Positions 42,326 through 51,881 are shown, numbered from the stretch's first letter. The stretch: DNA of 64,000 bases from Comamonadaceae bacterium (GCA_004144865.1 SEAY01000003.1:1-64000); one strand, 5' to 3'. Numbers and translations: made by a program. Notes: generated by a model not told the origin, from the sequence alone.

Positions 42326-43212
42326 CGTTCGGCAAGGACACGCCCGTCGGTTTCATCGGGCTGGGCGTCATGGGCGCCGGCATGGCGCATTGCCTGCTGC
42401 GGCAGGGGTTCGCGCTGCACGTGTACGGCCGCCGGGCGGAGGCGACGCAGCCTTTCGTGGCGGCCGGAGCGCGAGCGGCGGCCACGCCCGCGGCACTGGG
42501 TCGGGCGTGCAGGTTGGTGGTCCTGTGCCTGTCCGACGATGCGGCAGTGGAAGACGTGCTGTTCGGCCGCGAAGGCCTCGCCGAGGGCTTGGCCGCGGAT
42601 AGCTGCGTGATCGACACCAGCACCATCGCCGCTTCGTCGGCGCGCGCCTTCGGCGAGCGCTTGCGGCAGCGCGGCGTGCAGTTCCTCGATGCGCCCATCA
42701 GCGGTGGCCAGCAGGGCGCGGAGACCGGCACGCTCAACACGATGGTGGGCGGGCCGGCCGACGTGCTGGAGGCGTGCAGGCCGGTGCTGTCCGCGTTCTG
42801 CAAGACGATCACGCACGTGGGCGCGGTCGGGGCGGGGCAGACGGTGAAGGCGTGCAACCAGGTCGCTGTGGCCGGCGCCTTGCTGGGCGTGGCTGACGCG
42901 ATCGCGCTGGCGAAGTCGCAGGGCGTGGATCCGGCCGTGATGCGCGACGTGCTCCTGAACGGCACCGCGCGCAGCTTCGTGCTGGAGAAGCATGGCCAGC
43001 GCGTGATCGCGGGTGATTTCAAGCCGGGCTTCCGCGTGAACCTGATGCGCAAGGATTTGCGCATCGCGCTGAAGACGGCAAAGGACGCGGGTGCGGCGCT
43101 GGCCGGAGCTCCGGTCGCCGAGGCGCTGCTCGACGAACTGGTGCGCGATGGGCGCGGCGAGCTCGATTGGGCCGTGCTGGGGCTGCGGGTGCAGGAGAAG
43201 CGGTCGGCGTAG
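42322..43212 (+). CDS. ltnD: 3-hydroxyisobutyrate-dehydrogenase-family oxidoreductase, probably L-threonate dehydrogenase-like
   Basis: The 296-residue NAD(P)-dependent enzyme begins with a Rossmann motif (GFIGLGVMGAGMAHCLL). It has the family signature FLDAPISGGQQGAETGTL, catalytic-region GQTVKACNQVAVA and the conserved Lys block VNLMRKDLRIALKTA. The family oxidises 3-hydroxyisobutyrate, tartronate semialdehyde or L-threonate. Convergent OtnC/OtnK-like genes favour the L-threonate type (LtnD), which gives 2-oxo-tetronate. It is co-translated with the Bug protein (ATGA overlap). Substrate assignment rests on context. Confidence 0.75.
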   Translation: MTFGKDTPVGFIGLGVMGAGMAHCLLRQGFALHVYGRRAEATQPFVAAGARAAATPAALGRACRLVVLCLSDDAAVEDVLFGREGLAEGLAADSCVIDTSTIAASSARAFGERLRQRGVQFLDAPISGGQQGAETGTLNTMVGGPADVLEACRPVLSAFCKTITHVGAVGAGQTVKACNQVAVAGALLGVADAIALAKSQGVDPAVMRDVLLNGTARSFVLEKHGQRVIAGDFKPGFRVNLMRKDLRIALKTAKDAGAALAGAPVAEALLDELVRDGRGELDWAVLGLRVQEKRSA

Positions 43213-43240
43213 TGTTCAGTCGCTTGGGCGCCGGCGCATC

Positions 43241-43269
43241 GCTGGGGTGGCTTCGCCAACCCAGCCTAC
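43241..43269. repeat. REP-like hairpin between convergent genes
   Basis: GCTGGGGTGGC-TTC-GCCAACCCAGC, followed by CTACG, is a strong stem with a UUCG-like loop and one mismatch. It shares the CCAGCCTAC terminus with the repeat at 47970-48043 and with the long elements. It probably also works as a bidirectional terminator. Confidence 0.7.
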
Positions 43270-43279
43270 GAAAGACCAG

Positions 43280-43942
43280 CTACCACCGGCAGCCGAAAGC
43301 CTGTTCCAGATCCTTCAACGCCTGCGCCGACAAGGGCTGCGGCGTCTCGCGCGCCAGCAGCCACAGCTTCGCGGTCTCCTCCAGCTCCTCCAGCACCGCC
43401 ATCGCCTGCGCCGGCGAGTCGTGCCAGACGTTGGGGCCGAGGCGCGACAACATCACGGCGCGCAGGCGCGTGCCCTGTGCGGCATACCGGGCGATGAGGT
43501 CGGCGACCAGGCTCGCGACTTCGGGCGCTCCGGGACGGTGGTAGGGCACCACCGGCACGTGGCCGACCTTCATCACGAAATACGGCGTCACCGGCGGCAG
43601 CAGTTCGCCGGCCGGCTCGGCCAGCGTGAGCGCCACGCAGTGGGTGCTGTGCGTATGGATCACGCAGCGCGGCACGTTGCCCAAGGTTGCATGCGCTTCA
43701 TAGATGCGGCGGTGCAGCGCCAGCGTCTTGCTCGCGGGGGCGCCGCCGGTCTGGCGGCCCTGCAGGTCCATGCGGGACAGCTGCGCCGGATCCAGGAAGC
43801 CCAGACACGCGTCCGTGGGCGTGATGAGGAAGCCGTCGTCCAGCCGCACGCTGATGTTGCCGGCGGTGGCGTGCACGTAGCCGCGCCCGAACAGGCTGCG
43901 GCCGATGCGGCAGATCCCCTCGCGCGCCTGGATCTCGTTCAT
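43280..43942 (-). CDS. otnC: Class II aldolase-family 3-oxo-tetronate 4-phosphate decarboxylase
   Basis: The 220-residue protein has the class II aldolase/adducin fold: GYVHATAGNISVRLDDGFLITPTDACLGFL, metal ligands in IHTHSTHCVAL and a third His/catalytic region around PYHRPGAPEVA. In OtnC the aldolase fold decarboxylates 3-oxo-tetronate 4-phosphate to dihydroxyacetone phosphate. Direct coupling to the DUF1537 kinase (4-bp overlap) is the usual otnK-otnC arrangement and supports this over fuculose-phosphate aldolase. Confidence 0.88.
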   Translation of the reverse strand: MNEIQAREGICRIGRSLFGRGYVHATAGNISVRLDDGFLITPTDACLGFLDPAQLSRMDLQGRQTGGAPASKTLALHRRIYEAHATLGNVPRCVIHTHSTHCVALTLAEPAGELLPPVTPYFVMKVGHVPVVPYHRPGAPEVASLVADLIARYAAQGTRLRAVMLSRLGPNVWHDSPAQAMAVLEELEETAKLWLLARETPQPLSAQALKDLEQAFGCRW

Positions 43943-45216
43943 GCGTTGCGACCGAAGGCCTTGCTGAAGAAATCCGGGCTGCCGAAATTGCCGGACTTCA
44001 AGGCCAGGTGCACGCTGCGCCCGCAGGCCGTGGCCTCGGCATGGCACCAGGGCACGCCCGGATCGATCTGCGGGCCGATGCGCATCAGCTGCACGCCCAG
44101 CGCCTGCACGGCGGCGCCCGAGGTTTCGCCGCCTGCCACGACCAGCTCGCCCACGCCGCGTTCCACCAGCCCGCGTGCGATGGCGGCCAGCGTGCGCTCC
44201 ACCATCGCGCCGGCTTCGCCCGCACCGAGCCGCTGCTGGACGCCGCGCACCATGTCCGGCTCGGCGCTGGAATAGACCAGGACCGGCGCGGCCCCGAGGC
44301 GCAGCGTCGCCCACGCCAGGGCGTCCGCCGCGACGTCGCGGCCGGTGGCGATGTCCAGGGGGTCCACCACGAACGCCTCGCCGCCGCGCGCGATGAAATC
44401 GGCCACCTGCCGGTTGGTCGCCTCCGAGCAGCTGCCGGAGACGATCGCGCGCGCCCCTTGCGCCGGCGGCAGGGCGGCCGCGGCGCTGGAAGGCTGCAGG
44501 TCGTGGTTCTGCGGCAGGCCGATCGCGACGCCCGAGCCCGCCACCACCAGCGGCGCGCCGGCCAGGGCGCGGCCCAGGTGCATCAGGTCGTCGTTGGCGA
44601 TGGCGTCGACGATCGCGAAGCGCAGCCCCTGCGCCTGCAGCTGCTGGATGCGCGCGTGGATCGGGGCGGCGCCGCCGCGAACGATCTCGTGCGGAACCAG
44701 GCCCACGCGGCCGCGCGACTGCGCCTGCAGCACGCGCACCAGGTTCGCGTCCGTCATCGGCGTCAGGGGGTGGTTGCGCATGCCCGAGTCGCTGAGCAGC
44801 ACGTCCCCGACGAACAGGTGGCCCTTGTAGACCGTGCGGCCGTTCTCGGGGAACGCCGGCGTCACGCAGCAGAAGGGCGCGTCCAGTTCCTCGAGCAGCG
44901 CTTCGGCGACGGGACCGATGTTGCCGGCGGCCGTCGAATCGAAGGTGGAGCAGACCTTGAAGTAGAACTGGCCGCAGCCCTGCGACCGCAGCCAGCGGAG
45001 CGCGGCCAGCGACTGCTCCACGGCCTCCGCCGCCGGGATGGTGCGCGACTTGAGCGCGACCACCACCGCATCCGCATCCGGCACCGGGGAAGAGGGAACG
45101 CCGATTGCCTGCACCACGCGCATGCCGGCGCGCACCAGGTTGTTGGCCAGGTCGGTGGCGCCGGTGAAATCATCGGCGATGCAGCCCAGGAGCAGGGCGG
45201 GGGGCGCTTGGGTCAT
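43939..45216 (-). CDS. otnK: 3-oxo-tetronate kinase (DUF1537 four-carbon acid sugar kinase)
   Basis: The 425-residue kinase phosphorylates 3-oxo-tetronate at C4 using ATP. The N-terminal substrate domain has IADDFTGATDLANNLVRAGMR, FYFKVCSTFDSTAAGNIGPV, CVTPAFPENGRTVYKGHLFV and HPLTPMTDANLV. The C-terminal nucleotide domain (YrbL_C type) has IVSGSCSEATNRQV, LVVAGGETSGAAVQALGV and a Gly-rich end, GPQIDPGVPW. It forms a two-gene unit with otnC, converging on the Bug protein/LtnD-like pair. The isomerase OtnI expected for the full pathway is not seen in the window. Confidence 0.92.
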   Translation of the reverse strand: MTQAPPALLLGCIADDFTGATDLANNLVRAGMRVVQAIGVPSSPVPDADAVVVALKSRTIPAAEAVEQSLAALRWLRSQGCGQFYFKVCSTFDSTAAGNIGPVAEALLEELDAPFCCVTPAFPENGRTVYKGHLFVGDVLLSDSGMRNHPLTPMTDANLVRVLQAQSRGRVGLVPHEIVRGGAAPIHARIQQLQAQGLRFAIVDAIANDDLMHLGRALAGAPLVVAGSGVAIGLPQNHDLQPSSAAAALPPAQGARAIVSGSCSEATNRQVADFIARGGEAFVVDPLDIATGRDVAADALAWATLRLGAAPVLVYSSAEPDMVRGVQQRLGAGEAGAMVERTLAAIARGLVERGVGELVVAGGETSGAAVQALGVQLMRIGPQIDPGVPWCHAEATACGRSVHLALKSGNFGSPDFFSKAFGRNA

Positions 45217-45229
45217 GGGTGGTGTCGGT

Positions 45230-47458
45230 TCATGCGGGCTTCAGTCCCTGCTGGATCGCCTCCAGCAGCGCCTCGGGGCGCGCGGGTTTCACCAGGTGCG
45301 TGCCGAAGCCGGCCTGCCGTGCCTGCGCGATATCCGCGGCGGTGCCGTAGCCCGTCAGCGCGACAAGATAGCAGGTCCTGCCGTTGCGGTGCGCCCGCAC
45401 GCGCGCGGCGAGTTCGTAGCCGCTCATGCCGGGCAGGCCGATGTCCAGCACGGCGACGTCGGGCCTGAACGCGTCGAGGATGTTCAGCGCCACGCCCGGA
45501 TCGTAGGCCGTGCGCACGTCGTAGCCCGAGAGCTGCAGCAGCGCGCCCGCGGTGTCGGCCGCGTCCTGGTTGTCGTCCACCAGCAGCACGCGGGCCAGGT
45601 CCCCTTCGAGCGCCGCCGGCGTCGAGGTGTCGGGCGCGTCCGCCGGGCCGTCCACGGCGGGCAGGCGCACGATGAAGGTGGAGCCCTGGCCTTCGCCCGC
45701 GCTCTCGGCGCGTACCGTGCCGCCGTGCATCTCCACCAGGCTGCGCGAGATGGCCAGGCCGAGGCCGAGGCCGCCGCGCGAACGGTCCGCGCCCTGCGGC
45801 GCCTGGTAGAACAGGTCGAAGACATGCGCCAGCACGTCCGGGGACATCCCCATGCCGGTGTCGCTGACGGTGATTTCGGCCGCGCCGTCCACGCCGCGCA
45901 GGCGCAGGTGGATCGTGCCCTCCGGGCCCGTGAACTTGACCGCGTTGCCCAGCAGGTTGTTCAGCACCTGGCCCAGCCGCACCTCGTCGCCGGACACCCA
46001 CAGGTCCTCCGCGCCCGGCGCGATCTCCAGTTCGAGGCGGCGCAGGCCCAGCACCGGCTGCACCGCCTGGCCGGCGTGCCGCACCAGGTCGGCGATGCGC
46101 AGCGGCTGCATCCGCATCTCGAGCCGCTTGCCCGTGATGCGCGAGACGTCCAGCAGGTCGTCCACCAGCCGCTTCATGTGGGAGACCTGGCGTTCCATCA
46201 CCTCGCGTTCCAGCCGCATGCCGGGGTCGCCCTTGCGGGCCATCAGGTGCAGGGCGGTCGCCATCGGCGCGAGAGGATTGCGCAGCTCGTGCCCCAGCAT
46301 AGCCAGGAATTCGTCCTTGCTGCGGCCGGCTTCCTCCGCGCGTTGCAGTGCCTCGGTGGCGCGCACCAGCAGCGTCTCGCGTTCGGCTTCGGCCGCCAGC
46401 CTTTCCGCGGTCACCCGCTCGCGTTCTTCCGAGGCCTGCTGCAGCGCGGCGCCCACCTCCTGCAGTTCGGCGACGTCGAGGGGAGCGAGCTGCACCGGGT
46501 CGCCGCGCCCGAGGGCAGCGGCCGCGGCCTTGAGGTGGTCGATCGGGTCGGTGACGTCGCGGGAGAAGTGCCAGGCCAGGATCGCGGCGAGCGCGAGCGA
46601 CGCGAGCAGGCCCGCACCCACCGCGCCCAGCACCCCGTAGAAGCTGCGGTCGGTTTCCTGCAGGGACATGGCGGTGGCGACCACCCAGCCGGACGCAGGC
46701 AGCCGCACGTAGCCCGTGTGGCTGCGCACGCCTTCCAGGGTCACGGTGGTGCCCACCCCCTCCGCGTCGCCACGGGAGAGCAGCGCCAGCAGCGAAGACG
46801 ACGGGCCGGGCGCCAGGTGCTGCGGCACCCGCGCCACGCGGTGGTAATTCTGGTCGAACACGGCGGCCACCGAGGTGGGGGGCATCCTCTGGCGCAGCAG
46901 CACTTCGCGGATGCGTTCCCCGGGGAGCACGGCCGACAGCACGTAGGCGAGGCGTCCGGCGCGCTCGACCGGCACGCGCACGGCGAAGGCCGGTCCCTGG
47001 CGCTGCGGGCCCTCGGCCACGGGGCCCACCACGGGCCGGCGCTGCACGATGGCGCGCTGCAGGCTGTCGTACTCGACGGCTTGCGCGCCCGGGTCGCCGT
47101 AAGGCCGTGCCGAACTCAGGAGCACGCGGCCGTCCGGGTCGGCAACCACGACGGCGCGCCAGCCCAGCCGGGACGCCAGCCGGCTCGTCATCGCATGGAA
47201 GTCGGCCAGTCGCTGGGGCTGCAGTTCGTCGGCGACGGCCAGGCTCTCGAGCACGCCGATGGTGGCGCGCAGCTCGGTGTCCACGGCCGAAGCCATGGCG
47301 CGCGAGATGGCCAGCGACGCCTGCTCGGCATCGCGCTCGCGCTCGCCGGTCAGGAAGGCGAGCACCACGCCCGCGACGATGGCCAGCGGCAGCAGCCCGC
47401 TGGCCGCCAGCAGGAACAGGCGGAAGCGCAGCGGCCGGCCGAGGGCCCGTGCATTCAT
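45230..47458 (-). CDS. Membrane hybrid histidine kinase
   Basis: The 742-residue kinase has membrane helices at about 12-34 and 285-310 enclosing a dCACHE-like periplasmic sensor of about 250 residues. Then follow HAMP (about 310-360), a coiled coil, HisKA with His in [13 protein letters not shown] (about 405), HATPase ([42 protein letters not shown]) and a C-terminal receiver ([12 protein letters not shown]; Asp in [13 protein letters not shown]; Lys in LVKPARP). There is no DNA-binding output, so a phosphorelay partner lies elsewhere. It is co-translated with the upstream acetyltransferase gene (4-bp overlap) and lies 13 bp upstream of otnK. Confidence 0.92.
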   Translation of the reverse strand: MNARALGRPLRFRLFLLAASGLLPLAIVAGVVLAFLTGERERDAEQASLAISRAMASAVDTELRATIGVLESLAVADELQPQRLADFHAMTSRLASRLGWRAVVVADPDGRVLLSSARPYGDPGAQAVEYDSLQRAIVQRRPVVGPVAEGPQRQGPAFAVRVPVERAGRLAYVLSAVLPGERIREVLLRQRMPPTSVAAVFDQNYHRVARVPQHLAPGPSSSLLALLSRGDAEGVGTTVTLEGVRSHTGYVRLPASGWVVATAMSLQETDRSFYGVLGAVGAGLLASLALAAILAWHFSRDVTDPIDHLKAAAAALGRGDPVQLAPLDVAELQEVGAALQQASEERERVTAERLAAEAERETLLVRATEALQRAEEAGRSKDEFLAMLGHELRNPLAPMATALHLMARKGDPGMRLEREVMERQVSHMKRLVDDLLDVSRITGKRLEMRMQPLRIADLVRHAGQAVQPVLGLRRLELEIAPGAEDLWVSGDEVRLGQVLNNLLGNAVKFTGPEGTIHLRLRGVDGAAEITVSDTGMGMSPDVLAHVFDLFYQAPQGADRSRGGLGLGLAISRSLVEMHGGTVRAESAGEGQGSTFIVRLPAVDGPADAPDTSTPAALEGDLARVLLVDDNQDAADTAGALLQLSGYDVRTAYDPGVALNILDAFRPDVAVLDIGLPGMSGYELAARVRAHRNGRTCYLVALTGYGTAADIAQARQAGFGTHLVKPARPEALLEAIQQGLKPA

Positions 47459-47925
47459 CTCTGGCGGATCACGTAGCGGACGAAACCGTCCGCCTGCGTG
47501 AAGCGGTCATACAGGCGCCGGGCCTCCACGTTGTCCGCCTGCGTCATCCAGTAAAGGCGCGCCCAGCCCTCGGCGCGCATGGCGTTGCGCAGCCATTCGA
47601 TGAGCGCGCCGCCGATGCCCTGCCCGCGGGCGGCCGGCGCCACGAACAGGTCCTCGAGGTAGCACACGGCCTGGGTTTCCCAGGTGTTCTCGTGCACCAC
47701 GCAGTTCGCGAATCCGACCACCTGCCCCTCGACCTCGGCCACCACGCACATCACGGAGGAGTCCGGGTCGAGGATGCGCTTCCAGGTGCGGTGGGTGACC
47801 TCGTCGGCAAGCCGCGCGCGATAGAAGTCGCAGTAGCCCCGCCAGAGCTCGCGCCACGTGCTTTCGTCGGAGGGGAGGGCGGCACGGATGAGGCAGGCGG
47901 GGGCGGTCACCATGGGATTGTGCAT
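47455..47925 (-). CDS. GNAT-family N-acetyltransferase
   Basis: The 156-residue GNAT protein has a core of CVVAEVEGQVVGFANCVVHENTW, strand 4 in AVCYLEDLFVAPAARGQGIGGALIEWL (acetyl-CoA loop RGQGIGG) and a C-terminal W.TQADNVEARRLYDRF. The pattern is like the amino-group acetylating GNAT enzymes; the substrate is unknown. It starts at 47925 or internally at 47913, and neither start has a clear ribosome-binding site. It is the first gene of the acetyltransferase-kinase pair. Confidence 0.88.
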   Translation of the reverse strand: MHNPMVTAPACLIRAALPSDESTWRELWRGYCDFYRARLADEVTHRTWKRILDPDSSVMCVVAEVEGQVVGFANCVVHENTWETQAVCYLEDLFVAPAARGQGIGGALIEWLRNAMRAEGWARLYWMTQADNVEARRLYDRFTQADGFVRYVIRQR

Positions 47926-47969
47926 GGCCGAGGGGCGGCGTAGGGGTGCGGATCGGGCCTCGGTGCCCC

Positions 47970-48043
47970 GTAGGCTGGGTTCGGCGCAGCCGACCCCAGC
48001 TTTCGCGGCGCATCGCTGGGGTCGCTGCGCGAACCCAGCCTAC
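47970..48043. repeat. 74-bp REP-like inverted repeat with GTAGGCTGG termini
   Basis: Left arm GTAGGCTGGGTTCGGCGCAG (47970-47990) pairs with right arm GCTGCGCGAACCCAGCCTAC (48024-48043), and inner CCCCAGC pairs with GCTGGGG. It shares its terminal GTAGGCTGG and CCCCAGC blocks with the ~450-bp elements and with 43241-43269, so all may belong to one repeat superfamily. Confidence 0.82.
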
Positions 48044-48053
48044 GACCCACCGG

Positions 48054-51000
48054 TCAGGGATGCAGCTGCCGCGCCAGCAGCACCGCCGCGTGGATCGCCT
48101 CGCGCTGCGCGCCATCGTGGATCTGGTGCCGGCAGCTGGTGCCATCGGCCACCACGATGGCGTCCGGTGCGGAGCGTACGGCGGGCAGCAGGCTCAGCTC
48201 GGCCATCTGCATCGACACCGCGTGGTGCTTCGCCTCGTAGCCGAAGCTGCCGGCCATGCCGCAGCAGCTCGACTCGATCAGCTGCGGCTGCACGCCCGGC
48301 ACCAGCTTCAGCACCTCCAGCACCGGCGACACCGCGCCGAAGGCCTTCTGGTGGCAGTGGCCGTGCACGAGCACGGGCTGGTCCAGCCGGCGCAGCCTGG
48401 CGCGCAGCGTGTCCAGCCGGCCCGTGGCCGCCTCGCGGGCCAGGAACTCCTCCAGCAGCAGCGACTGCTTCGCCAGCGCCTGGGCGCGCGCACCGAACCC
48501 CATGGCCGTCATCTCGTCGCGCAGGGTGAGCAGGCAGGAGGGCTCCAGGCCCACCACGGCGATGTCCCTGGCCACGAAGGGTTCCAGCGCATCCAGCAGT
48601 TCGCCCGCCTTCGCGCGTGCCTGGTCCACCATGCCGCCGGCGAGATAGGTGCGGCCGCAGCACAGGTGCTTGCCGTCGCCGCCTTGCTTGGCGGCGATGT
48701 GCACCGTGTAGCCCGCGGCCTGCAGCACCTGGAAGGCCGCATGCGCGTTGGCCGATTCGAAGAACCCGTTGAAGGTGTCGACGAACAGGACCACCGGGCG
48801 CTCCGCGGCCAGGGTCTCCTCGCGCGTGGCGCCGCGCACGCCGCTGTTGAAGAAGTGCGCGGACTGCCATTCCGGCAGGCTGCGCCTGGCGGAGAACCCC
48901 AGCAGCTTCTCGCCCAGCGCCGCCAGCGCGTCGCTGCGATTGCGCAGGTTCAGCAGGCCGGCGAAGCGGCTCGCGGCGGCCGCGTAGTCCGGCAGCTTCG
49001 CGATCAGCCTGTCCTTGAGCGACCAGCCGTTCTTCTGCCGGTCCGCGTGCAGGAACTCGATCTTCATGCGGGCCATGTCGACGCCGGTGGGGCAGTCGCG
49101 CTTGCAGCCCTTGCAGCTCACGCACAGGTCCAGCGCTTCCCGCACCGCCTCGCTGGCCAGGCCGTCGGGCCCGAGCTGGCCGCTCACCGCCAGGCGCAGC
49201 GTGTTGGCGCGGCCGCGCGTGAGGTGCTGCTCGTCGCGCGTCACGCGGTAGCTGGGGCACATCGTGCCGGCGTCGAACTTGCGGCAGTGGCCGTTGTTGT
49301 TGCACATCTCCACGGCCTTGGCGAAGCCTTGGGCGGGATCGCCTCCCGTACCCGGCGCGGTGGTGCGCTCGGTGGCCGGGTCGTTCTGCACGTCCCAGCC
49401 GCTCCAGTCCAGCGCCGGCTGCAGCGGGATCACCTTGTACGTGGGCGGGAAGCGCATCAGGCGCGTGTCGTCCATGCGCGGCGGATCCACGATGCGCTTG
49501 GGCGAGAGCAGGCCGATGGGATCGAACATGCGCTTGATCTCGCCGAAGGCGGCATCGATCGCCGGGCCGAATTGCCAGCCGATCCACTCGCCGCGGCACA
49601 GGCCGTCGCCGTGCTCGCCGCTGTACGCGCCCTTGTACTTGCGCACCAGCGCCGACGCCTCTTCCGCGATGCGCCGCATCTCGGGCGCGCCGTTGCGCCG
49701 CATGTCCAGGATGGGCCGCACGTGCAGCGTGCCGACCGAGGCGTGGGCGTACCAGGTGCCCTTGGTGCCGTGCTTGCGGAACACCTGCGTCAGGGCGTCG
49801 GTGTATTCGGCCAGGTGCTCCAGGGGCACCGCGCAGTCCTCGATGAAGGACACCGGCTTGCCGTCGCCCTTGAGGCTCATCATGATGTTGAGGCCGGCCT
49901 TGCGCACTTCCCACAAAGCTTTCTGCGGGATCTCGTCGGGCATCAGCACCACCGAGCGCGGCAGGCCGAGGTCGCCCATGAGCTCTTCGAGCTCGCCCAG
50001 CTTGCGCAACAGCGCGGCCTTGTCGGCACCCGCGAACTCCACCAGCAGCAGGGCGTCGGGCGAGCCGATGAGGGCGCTGCGCACGGTGGACGCGAAGGCC
50101 GGGTTCTGCAGCGACAGCTCGATCATCGTGCGGTCGACCAGTTCCACCGCGGTGAGCGTGCCGTCCGAGCCCAGCTTCACGATGTGCTGCGCCGAGTCCA
50201 TCGCCTGGTAGAAGGTGGGGAAGTTCACCACGCCCAGCACCTTGTGCTTCGGGAGTTCGGCAAGCTGCAGCGTCAGGCTCTTCGTGAGGGCCAGGGTGCC
50301 TTCGCTGCCAATGAGCAGGTGGGCCAGGTTGACGCTGCCGTCGCTCGTGTAGGGTTTCTCGTTCTGGTTGTGGAAGACGTCCAGGTTGTACCCGGCCACC
50401 CGGCGCAGCACCTTGGGCCAGCGCGCCTCGATCTCGGGGCGCAGGTTCCAGGCCAGTTCGCGCACCCGCTCGCCGAATGCGCGGGCGGCCCCGCTGCTGT
50501 CGTCGAAACGGCCGAAGGTGTGCAGCTGGCCGTCGGACGTCCAGGCTTGCGCGCCCAGCACGTTGTGCACCATGTTGCCGTACGCGATGCTGCGGCTGCC
50601 GCAGGAGTTGTTGCCCGCCATGCCGCCCAGCGTGGCCTGCGCCGCGGTGGAGACGTCCACCGGATACCAGAGGCCGGTCTTCTTCAGGTGCGCGTTGAGG
50701 TGGTCCAGCACGATGCCGGGCTCCACGGTCACGGTGCGGTTGGCGGCATCCACCTCCAGAACGTTGCGCACGTGCTTGGAGAAATCGATGACGAGGCCGG
50801 CGCCCACGGTCTGGCCGCACTGGCTGGTGCCGCCGCCCCGGGGGACGATGGGCACCTGCAGGTCGCGGCAGATGTCCAGGGCGATGCGCGCGTCTTCGCT
50901 CGTCTTCGGCACGAACACGCCGACGGGCATCACCTGGTAGATGGAGGCGTCGGTGGCGTAGCGGCCGCGGTCGGCCGGGGAGAACAGCACCTCGCCCTGC

Positions 51001-51119
51001 GTTTCGGCGGCCAGGCGCTGCGCGAGCCGGCCGGCCACCTCGTTGCTGGCAGAAGCGACCTGTTCGTAGGCTTGGCCGGCAGCCTCGCGGGCGACCTTCA
51101 GCGGCAGAGGGGCGTTCAC
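48054..51119 (-). CDS. FAD-linked 2-hydroxyacid dehydrogenase fused to Fe-S/CCG subunit (GlcD-GlcF type)
   Basis: The 1021-residue fusion has a PCMH-type FAD domain (about 45-260; PRGGGTSQCGQTVGAG, STAAQATLGGMAGNNSCGSRS) and an FAD-oxidase C-terminal domain with metal-ligand-like HASVGTLHVRP and YSGEHGDGLCRGEW. Two 4Fe-4S motifs follow (CNNNGHCRKFDAGTMCPSYR; CVSCKGCKRDCPTGVDM), then paired CCG domains (HLCCGRTYLAGG; SSCCGMAGSFGYEAK). It resembles single-chain D-2-hydroxyacid dehydrogenases that pass electrons to quinone. The likely substrate is glycolate, D-lactate or a related 2-hydroxyacid. GTG 51119 follows AAGGGGG and overlaps the GntR stop, so the two are co-translated. Confidence 0.88.
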   Translation of the reverse strand: MNAPLPLKVAREAAGQAYEQVASASNEVAGRLAQRLAAETQGEVLFSPADRGRYATDASIYQVMPVGVFVPKTSEDARIALDICRDLQVPIVPRGGGTSQCGQTVGAGLVIDFSKHVRNVLEVDAANRTVTVEPGIVLDHLNAHLKKTGLWYPVDVSTAAQATLGGMAGNNSCGSRSIAYGNMVHNVLGAQAWTSDGQLHTFGRFDDSSGAARAFGERVRELAWNLRPEIEARWPKVLRRVAGYNLDVFHNQNEKPYTSDGSVNLAHLLIGSEGTLALTKSLTLQLAELPKHKVLGVVNFPTFYQAMDSAQHIVKLGSDGTLTAVELVDRTMIELSLQNPAFASTVRSALIGSPDALLLVEFAGADKAALLRKLGELEELMGDLGLPRSVVLMPDEIPQKALWEVRKAGLNIMMSLKGDGKPVSFIEDCAVPLEHLAEYTDALTQVFRKHGTKGTWYAHASVGTLHVRPILDMRRNGAPEMRRIAEEASALVRKYKGAYSGEHGDGLCRGEWIGWQFGPAIDAAFGEIKRMFDPIGLLSPKRIVDPPRMDDTRLMRFPPTYKVIPLQPALDWSGWDVQNDPATERTTAPGTGGDPAQGFAKAVEMCNNNGHCRKFDAGTMCPSYRVTRDEQHLTRGRANTLRLAVSGQLGPDGLASEAVREALDLCVSCKGCKRDCPTGVDMARMKIEFLHADRQKNGWSLKDRLIAKLPDYAAAASRFAGLLNLRNRSDALAALGEKLLGFSARRSLPEWQSAHFFNSGVRGATREETLAAERPVVLFVDTFNGFFESANAHAAFQVLQAAGYTVHIAAKQGGDGKHLCCGRTYLAGGMVDQARAKAGELLDALEPFVARDIAVVGLEPSCLLTLRDEMTAMGFGARAQALAKQSLLLEEFLAREAATGRLDTLRARLRRLDQPVLVHGHCHQKAFGAVSPVLEVLKLVPGVQPQLIESSCCGMAGSFGYEAKHHAVSMQMAELSLLPAVRSAPDAIVVADGTSCRHQIHDGAQREAIHAAVLLARQLHP

Positions 51120-51808
51120 GCGGCCCCCTTGCTGGCCTGCGCGGCGGCGGCGCGCAACTGCTCCAGCACCACGTCGCGCTTGTTGTTCAGGTGGGCGACC
51201 AGCACCTCCCGCATGCCGGCGGCATCGCGCGCGGAGAGCGCCTCGATCATTTTCTCGTGTTCCTTCACGGCGGCCTTCCACTTCTCTCCGTCCTGGTTGG
51301 AGCGGAAGCGCAGGGCCTGCAGGCGCGCGTTGACCTGGTTGTAGACGGTGAGCAGCACGGGGTTCTTGGCGGCGGCGTTGATGGCGCGGTGGATGCGCGC
51401 GTTGATGGCGTAGTAGGTGGAGAGGTCGCGGCGGGTATAGGCGGCCATCATCTCGAACTGCATGGCCTGGATCTCGGCCAGTTCCGCGGGCGTGATGCGC
51501 TGCGCGGCCAGCTCGCCGGACAGGCCCTCGAGGCCGGCCATCACCTCGAAGGTGTTCAGCACGTCCCCTTCCGTCAGGGAAACCGCTATCGCGCCGCGGT
51601 TCGGCAGCAGTTCCACTAGCCCCTCGGCGGCCAGCATCTTGATGGCTTCGCGCAAGGGGGTGCGGGAGACGTTCAGCAGTTCGGCGAGTTCGCGCTCGTT
51701 GAGCTTGGCGCCCGGGGCGATGGCGCCTTCCACCAGCATCTGGCGGAGGCGGTGCGCCACCTGCTCGTGCAGGGCGGCGCGCGGGATGGCAATGACTTCG
51801 GCAGACAT
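51116..51808 (-). CDS. GntR-family (FadR subgroup) regulator
   Basis: The 230-residue regulator has a winged HTH (LHEQVAHRLRQMLVEGAIAPGAKLNERELAELLNVSRTPLREAIKMLAAEGLV) and a helical FCD ligand-binding domain (IHRAINAAAKNPVL metal-site His). FadR-subgroup regulators respond to carboxylates. Two copies of TTTTG-TATG-CAAAA lie between this gene and the divergent aminotransferase, one near each promoter. It probably represses both directions until a hydroxyacid or glyoxylate-like ligand binds. Confidence 0.92.
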   Translation of the reverse strand: MSAEVIAIPRAALHEQVAHRLRQMLVEGAIAPGAKLNERELAELLNVSRTPLREAIKMLAAEGLVELLPNRGAIAVSLTEGDVLNTFEVMAGLEGLSGELAAQRITPAELAEIQAMQFEMMAAYTRRDLSTYYAINARIHRAINAAAKNPVLLTVYNQVNARLQALRFRSNQDGEKWKAAVKEHEKMIEALSARDAAGMREVLVAHLNNKRDVVLEQLRAAAAQASKGAA

Positions 51809-51817
51809 GGGGACACA

Positions 51818-51831
51818 TTTTGTATGCAAAA
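51818..51831. promoter_or_regulatory. GntR operator 1
   Basis: TTTTG-TATG-CAAAA, a 5-bp inverted repeat 10 bp upstream of the GntR start. An identical copy lies at 51882-51895, centre to centre 64 bp, about six helical turns. Confidence 0.8.
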
Positions 51832-51881
51832 CAATCTCGGTGCAAACCCCTACGGCTGACTCGGAGGCATTGACAGTCGCA

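Noticed and set aside
48040-50820. A second long minus-strand frame alongside the FAD/Fe-S dehydrogenase
   Set aside because: It is a frame-shifted shadow. Only the frame ending at 48054 shows the FAD, Fe-S and CCG motifs.
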